This document shows, piece by piece, positions 60,064 through 64,000 of a DNA stretch of 64,000 nt. The DNA lies in NCBI RefSeq assembly GCF_040782645.1, contig NZ_CP160403.1, positions 3,596,001-3,660,000 of the forward strand, read 5' to 3'. Each line of letters begins with the position of its first letter. Position 1 is the first letter of the stretch. Made by a program: the position numbers and the translations under genes. Below the pieces are notes generated by a model that was not told where the DNA came from, did not search any database, and saw only the letters and a program-made list of their open reading frames with translations. Source of the stretch: Streptomyces sp. HUAS ZL42 (GTDB taxonomy: Bacteria; Actinomycetota; Actinomycetes; Streptomycetales; Streptomycetaceae).

Positions 60064-60108
60064 GAAGCGCACAATAGCCCGCTCGCCGCACGGCGGAAGT
60101 CCCTGGTC

Positions 60109-60157
60109 AATCAGTGTGACAACTAAGACGTGAATCAGTGTGACAACCACTACGTGA
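60109..60157. repeat. Direct-repeat operator candidate before the ferritin-like gene
   Basis: AATCAGTGTGACAAC is present at 60109-60123 and again at 60133-60147, 24 bp apart, and each is followed at the same distance by ACGTG. The repeats lie 46 bp upstream of the ferritin-like start codon and look like a two-site operator or activator element. Confidence 0.6.
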
Positions 60158-60212
60158 CCGAATCGGCCATCGCGTGTGCGCGATTCCGGGGTATGGTGGT
60201 AATGCGCCTGCT

Positions 60213-60243
60213 GAATACGTTCGTCTATGGAGACGGCGTATTC
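60213..60243 (+). promoter_or_regulatory. Hairpin in the leader of the DEAD-box gene
   Basis: GAATACG (60213-60219) pairs with CGTATTC (60237-60243), and inside it CGTCT (60222-60226) pairs with AGACG (60231-60235) around an ATGG loop. A -10-like TATGGT lies upstream at 60192-60197. The 480-bp gap from here to the DEAD-box start holds this hairpin, the inverted-repeat element at 60370-60554 and no ORF I can support. Confidence 0.5.
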
Positions 60244-60369
60244 GACGGGCCGCACGTTTGAGGATGCCCGGTCGGTGGCCCGATCGGCTCCGACCCGACA
60301 GCCCTCCCTGACCGTACGGCACTGCGCGTACGCGGATCGGAGGGGGACACCCTCAGCGGTTCGAGCGCT

Positions 60370-60554
60370 GGGCCTGTCCGGCGGATCAGGCCGGAGGGAA
60401 ACACGGTGCCTGATCAGTCCCGGTGAGCGGGGTCTGGTGCGTCCAGCTGCAAGGCGGAGGAGGGCGTCGACGCGGAGCGTCGGCAACCGACGACAACGCC
60501 GCAGATGGGCGCACCAGACCCCCGCGTCTCCGGCATGATCCGCCGGACAGGCCC
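60370..60554. repeat. Short inverted-repeat element, copy 2
   Basis: A 185-bp element with the same 19-bp ends as 6499-6605 (60370-60388 and complement at 60536-60554). Its interior is different and longer, and holds a second inverted repeat: GGGGTCTGGTGCG with CGCACCAGACCCC. It sits in the leader region of the DEAD-box helicase gene. No transposase is encoded, so it looks like a MITE-type or REP-type element. Confidence 0.85.
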
Positions 60555-60675
60555 GTGAGCGTCGGCAGTGGTCCCGTGCCCTACGGCCATCCCGTAAGGC
60601 AGCCGACGTCCCCGGCACGGTCCGTCAAAGACCCCCGCGCTCGCCTCGCACCGCGCACACAGAAGAGGCAGCACC

Positions 60676-63300
60676 CTGACTACTACGTTCAGAGATCTCG
60701 GAATCCTTCCCGAGACCGCCGAGGCACTGGAAGCCGTCGGCATCATCACCCCCTTCCCCATCCAGGAGATGACCCTCCCCGTCGCCCTCTCCGGCACGGA
60801 CGTCATCGGCCAGGCCAAGACCGGCACCGGAAAGACGCTCGGCTTCGGCCTTCCGCTCCTCGAGCGCGTCACCGTCCCCGCCGACGTCGAGGCGGGCCGC
60901 GCCCAGCCCGAGGCCCTCACGGAGGCCCCGCAGGCGCTCGTCGTCGTCCCCACGCGCGAGCTGTGCACACAGGTCACCAACGACCTGCTGACCGCGGGCA
61001 AGGTGCGCAACGTGCGCGTCACCGCCATCTACGGCGGCCGGGCCTACGAGCCCCAGGTCGAGGCCCTGAAGAAGGGCGTCGACGTGGTCGTCGGCACCCC
61101 GGGCCGCCTCCTCGACCTCGCCGGCCAGCGGAAGCTCAACCTGCAGCACGTGAAGTGCCTGGTCCTCGACGAGGCCGACGAGATGCTCGACCTGGGCTTC
61201 CTGCCCGATGTCGAGAAGATCATCAACCTGCTGCCGGCCCGCCGCCAGACGATGCTGTTCTCGGCGACCATGCCGGGCGCGGTCATCGGTCTCGCGCGCC
61301 GCTACATGTCGCAGCCCACGCACATCCGCGCCACCGCGCCGGACGACGAGGGCGTGACGGTCGCGAACATCTCGCAGCACGTGTACCGCGCGCACAACAT
61401 GGACAAGCCCGAGATGGTCGCGCGCATACTGCAGGCCGACGGCCGGGGACTGGCCATGGTCTTCTGCCGTACGAAGCGCACCGCGGCCGACCTCGCCGAC
61501 CAGCTCAAGCAGCGCGGCTTCGCCGCCGGCGCGGTCCACGGCGACCTCGGCCAGGGCGCCCGCGAGCAGGCGCTGCGCGCGTTCCGCAACGGCAAGGTGG
61601 ACGTGCTCGTCTGCACCGACGTCGCCGCCCGCGGCATCGACGTCGAGGGCGTGACGCACGTCATCAACTACCAGTCTCCGGAAGAGGAGAAGACGTACCT
61701 GCACCGCATCGGCCGTACGGGCCGCGCGGGCAATTCGGGTACGGCGATCACGCTCGTCGACTGGGACGACATCCCTCGCTGGCAGCTGATCAACAAGGCG
61801 CTGGAGCTGAACTTCAACGACCCGCCGGAGACGTACTCCACGTCCCCGCACCTCTTCGAGGAGCTCAGCATCCCCGAGGGCACGAAGGGCGTACTGCCGC
61901 GCTCCGAGCGCACGCGCGCCGGGCTCGACGCGGAGGAGCTGGAGGACCTGGGCGAGCCGGGCGGCCGCGGTGCGCGCGGTCGTGGTGGCCGGGGCGGCCG
62001 GGACGAGTCCCGCTCCGCCGAGCGCGAGCGCCCGTCCCGTACGCCGCGTCGTCGCCGTCGTACGCGGAGCGGGGCTCCGATGGACGAGACGTCGGCGCCG
62101 GCCGGTACACCGGCAGCGGAGGAGTCCTCCGCGGCGGAGGAGGTCACCGCTTCCCGCACCCCGCGCCGCCGTCGCCGTACGCGCGGCGGGGCCCCGGCGG
62201 AGCAGGCGACCGCGGCCGTCGCGACGTCGGCCGTCGAGCCCGTGACCGCCGAAGCCGCGGAAGCCGCCGTGGCGACGGCCGAGGGCACGGTTCCCGAGGC
62301 CGCCGACACCCCGTCGAAGCCGCGTCGCCGCCGCACCCGCAAGACCGCGGACCCGGCCGCGACGGCTTCGGTGACGGAGGCCGTCGAGACGCCGGAGACT
62401 GCTGAGGCCGTCCAGCCCGAGGCTCCCGCGGCGGCACCGCGCCGCCGCACCCGCAAGGCAACGGCTGCCGCGGAGACCGCGGTCGACACGGCCGAGGGCG
62501 CGGAAGTGAAGCCCCGCCGCACCCGGAAGACGGCAGCCGCAGCAGCGGAAACCGCCGTCGACACCGCCGAGGCCACGGCGACCAAGCCGCGCCGCACGCG
62601 GAAGACCGCCGCTGCGGCCGAAGCCGCCGCGGAAACCACCGAGGCCGGCGCGGAGCCGACGGAGTCCGCGCCGCGCCGCCGTACGCGCAAGGCGACGGCT
62701 GCCGCCGAGACCGCGGTCGACACGGCCGAGGCCACCGAGGCCAAGCCCCGGCGCACCCGCAAGGCGGCAGCGGCCGCCGAGACCGCCGACATCCCGGCGC
62801 AGGCCATACAGGAGCCCGAGGCGAAGCCCCGGCGCATCCGCAAGACGGCAGCGGCCGCCGAGACCGCGGTCGACACGGCCGAGGGCGCGGAAGTGAAGCC
62901 CCGCCGCACCCGGAAGACGGCAGCCGCAGCAGCGGAAACCGCCGTCGACACGGCCGAGGCCAAGCCGCGTCGTACGCGCAAGGCCACCGCCACGGCGGAG
63001 GCACCGGAGGTCACCGAGGCGAAGCCCCGGCGCACCCGGAAGGCCGCCGCGGCGGCCGAGGTCGCCGTCGACACCGCCGAGGCCGCGGCGGCCAAGCCCC
63101 GCCGCAGCACCCGCAAGGCCGTCGAGGCGACCGAGACCGCCGGCATCCCGGCGCAGGCCGTGCCGGAGCCCGAGGCCAAGCCGCGGCGCACCCGCAAGAC
63201 GGCAGCCTCGGCAGCGGAAGCCGCCGACGCGGCCGAGGCGAAGCCGAAGGCGCGCCGTACGCGCAAGGCGACGGCCGCCGCGGAACCCGCGGAGGGCTGA
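60676..63300 (+). CDS. DEAD-box RNA helicase with repetitive basic tail
   Basis: RNA helicase of the RhlE/DeaD type (874 aa). Motifs in order: Q motif PFPIQ, AKTGTGKT (about residue 53), PTREL, TPGRLLDL, DEADEMLD (about 174), SAT, ARGIDVEG and HRIGRTGRAG (about 345). The Q motif lies upstream of the first ATG (60769), and no ATG/GTG/TTG exists in frame after the stop at 60595, so a CTG at 60676 with AGAGG upstream is the likely start. Residues about 430-874 are a disordered Ala/Glu/Thr-rich tail with 13 or so KPRRTRK-type RNA-binding repeats. Confidence 0.88.
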   Translation: MTTTFRDLGILPETAEALEAVGIITPFPIQEMTLPVALSGTDVIGQAKTGTGKTLGFGLPLLERVTVPADVEAGRAQPEALTEAPQALVVVPTRELCTQVTNDLLTAGKVRNVRVTAIYGGRAYEPQVEALKKGVDVVVGTPGRLLDLAGQRKLNLQHVKCLVLDEADEMLDLGFLPDVEKIINLLPARRQTMLFSATMPGAVIGLARRYMSQPTHIRATAPDDEGVTVANISQHVYRAHNMDKPEMVARILQADGRGLAMVFCRTKRTAADLADQLKQRGFAAGAVHGDLGQGAREQALRAFRNGKVDVLVCTDVAARGIDVEGVTHVINYQSPEEEKTYLHRIGRTGRAGNSGTAITLVDWDDIPRWQLINKALELNFNDPPETYSTSPHLFEELSIPEGTKGVLPRSERTRAGLDAEELEDLGEPGGRGARGRGGRGGRDESRSAERERPSRTPRRRRRTRSGAPMDETSAPAGTPAAEESSAAEEVTASRTPRRRRRTRGGAPAEQATAAVATSAVEPVTAEAAEAAVATAEGTVPEAADTPSKPRRRRTRKTADPAATASVTEAVETPETAEAVQPEAPAAAPRRRTRKATAAAETAVDTAEGAEVKPRRTRKTAAAAAETAVDTAEATATKPRRTRKTAAAAEAAAETTEAGAEPTESAPRRRTRKATAAAETAVDTAEATEAKPRRTRKAAAAAETADIPAQAIQEPEAKPRRIRKTAAAAETAVDTAEGAEVKPRRTRKTAAAAAETAVDTAEAKPRRTRKATATAEAPEVTEAKPRRTRKAAAAAEVAVDTAEAAAAKPRRSTRKAVEATETAGIPAQAVPEPEAKPRRTRKTAASAAEAADAAEAKPKARRTRKATAAAEPAEG
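62320..63290. repeat. Degenerate in-frame repeats in the helicase tail
   Basis: The region encodes about 13 KPRRxTRK units spaced 20-40 residues apart by Ala/Thr/Glu segments. Two 92-bp blocks are identical at DNA level (62473-62564 and 62860-62951), showing recent internal duplication. Confidence 0.85.
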
Positions 63301-63310
63301 TCCCCCGCCC

Positions 63311-63361
63311 GAAGGCCGATGGCCCGGTCCCACCCCGCGTGGGCCCGGGCCATCGGTCTTC
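63311..63361 (+). terminator. Terminator after the DEAD-box gene
   Basis: A 17-bp stem with one G-T pair (63311-63327 with 63345-63361), 10 nt after the helicase stop codon. Confidence 0.8.
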
Positions 63362-63410
63362 CGGGACAACCACCGTGGGAAGGCCGCCCGGCACCCGCTA
63401 GCCTCACCCC

Positions 63411-64000
63411 GTGACCACGCCCACCCCCTCCGTGCCGCCCACTCCGCCCCCCGGCGCTCGCGCCTACGCTCTGCGCACCGCCCGCGGTGAGTTCGCCGTC
63501 GTCGACACGCCCGCGGCCCCCGATGTCGCGCCGAGGGGCGTCGCGATGCTGCTGCCGGGGTTCACCGGCAGCAAGGAGGACTTCCATCTGCTGCACGAGC
63601 CACTGGCCGCGCGCGGATACCGGACCATCGCCGTGGACGGGCGGGGCCAGTACGAGTCGGACGGCCCCGCTGACGACGAATCTGTGTACTCGCAGGGCGA
63701 GTTGGCGCTGGACGTCCTCGCGCAGGCGGCCGCCCTCGACACGCCCGTGCACCTCGTCGGGCACTCCCTCGGCGGCCAGATCGCCCGCGCCGCCGTCCTC
63801 CTCGACCACTCCCCCTTCCGCTCGCTGACCCTCCTCGCCTCGGGCCCCGCCCAGATCTCCGACTCCCAGCGGCAGCGCGTGAAACTGCTGCACGACGCGC
63901 TCGCGGTGATGACGATGCCCGAGGTGTGGGAGGCCATCCTGGCCATGGGCCCGCCCGAGGAAGTGGGCGGCCCCGCCCGCGGCTTCGGCACCCTGGAACA
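63411..64000 (+). CDS. Alpha/beta hydrolase (truncated by window end)
   Basis: N-terminal 196 codons of an alpha/beta hydrolase. LPGFTGSKEDF forms the oxyanion region (about residue 46), VDGRGQYES follows, and the nucleophile elbow is GHSLGG (about 118). The catalytic Asp and His must lie beyond the window. The GTG at 63411 has no ribosome site; TAGCCT ends 6 nt upstream, so it is probably leaderless. Confidence 0.85.
   Translation, partial: MTTPTPSVPPTPPPGARAYALRTARGEFAVVDTPAAPDVAPRGVAMLLPGFTGSKEDFHLLHEPLAARGYRTIAVDGRGQYESDGPADDESVYSQGELALDVLAQAAALDTPVHLVGHSLGGQIARAAVLLDHSPFRSLTLLASGPAQISDSQRQRVKLLHDALAVMTMPEVWEAILAMGPPEEVGGPARGFGTLE

Noticed and set aside
60162..60187. A fourth SigR promoter (minus strand) before the ferritin-like gene
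   Set aside because: GGAAT is present at 60183-60187, but at the 18-nt distance the triplet is ATT, not GTT, and the site is over 100 bp from the gene.

Overview
The window is high-GC chromosomal DNA from a Streptomyces species. The evidence is strong third-position GC bias, mycothiol-linked genes (mycoredoxin), WblC, SigR/RsrA with the S. coelicolor residue numbering, AdnAB, and several probably leaderless genes. Many genes occur in the order I recall from the sigH (sigR)-to-whiB7 (wblC) region of mycobacteria, so most of the window is conserved actinobacterial core with Streptomyces-specific additions.

Layout. 1-6100: the thiol-oxidation switch rsrA-sigR, an alpha/beta hydrolase, an SRAP-family DNA-crosslink protein, an M50-like membrane protease, aroA and rsgA. 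6100-10000: a Gdx-type SMR exporter, a TetR regulator, a repeat-rich 0.7 kb gap, hisN, a CBS-domain protein and a PerR-like Fur regulator with a palindromic operator. 10100-12400: a Sel1-repeat protein between two identical initiator tRNA genes. 12400-21600: UPF0182 membrane protein, PPA1309-family protein, PDZ-Lon protease, moaE, an SDR protein, a DUF2342 metalloprotease and a NUDIX hydrolase. 21600-28600: three linked AIM24 genes (one fused to TerD), a YgjP-like protease, a ThiF-like protein overlapping an AarF-type kinase, and a zinc-ribbon protein.

28700-42000 is a stress and DNA-repair block: wblC with its own promoter, a leader ORF and an attenuator; then uvrD2, mycoredoxin, nudC, a dipeptidase remnant, adnB, adnA and an alkyltransferase-like protein. 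42000-49500: an LPG-synthase-type membrane protein with a degenerate kinase-like middle, two tandem Tap-type lipoprotein peptidases, and moeZ. 49500-54340: a compact five-ORF operon (PelF-like glycosyltransferase, polytopic membrane protein, 27-aa ORF, sugar epimerase, degenerate spherulin-4/GH135-like protein), which looks like an undescribed surface-polysaccharide module. 54500-64000: a DUF3152 protein with a metzincin-type zinc motif, alpha/beta hydrolase, small acidic protein, TetR regulator, DUF3107, small membrane protein, ferritin-like protein, a DEAD-box helicase with a CTG start and a repetitive basic tail, and a truncated alpha/beta hydrolase.

Three promoters fit the SigR consensus GGAAT-N18-GTT exactly, in front of sigR itself, mycoredoxin and moeZ. 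This links the redox sensor at the left end to thiol and sulfur-carrier genes 30-48 kb away. Two copies of a 19-bp inverted-repeat element and several dispersed GC-rich repeats occupy intergenic gaps.
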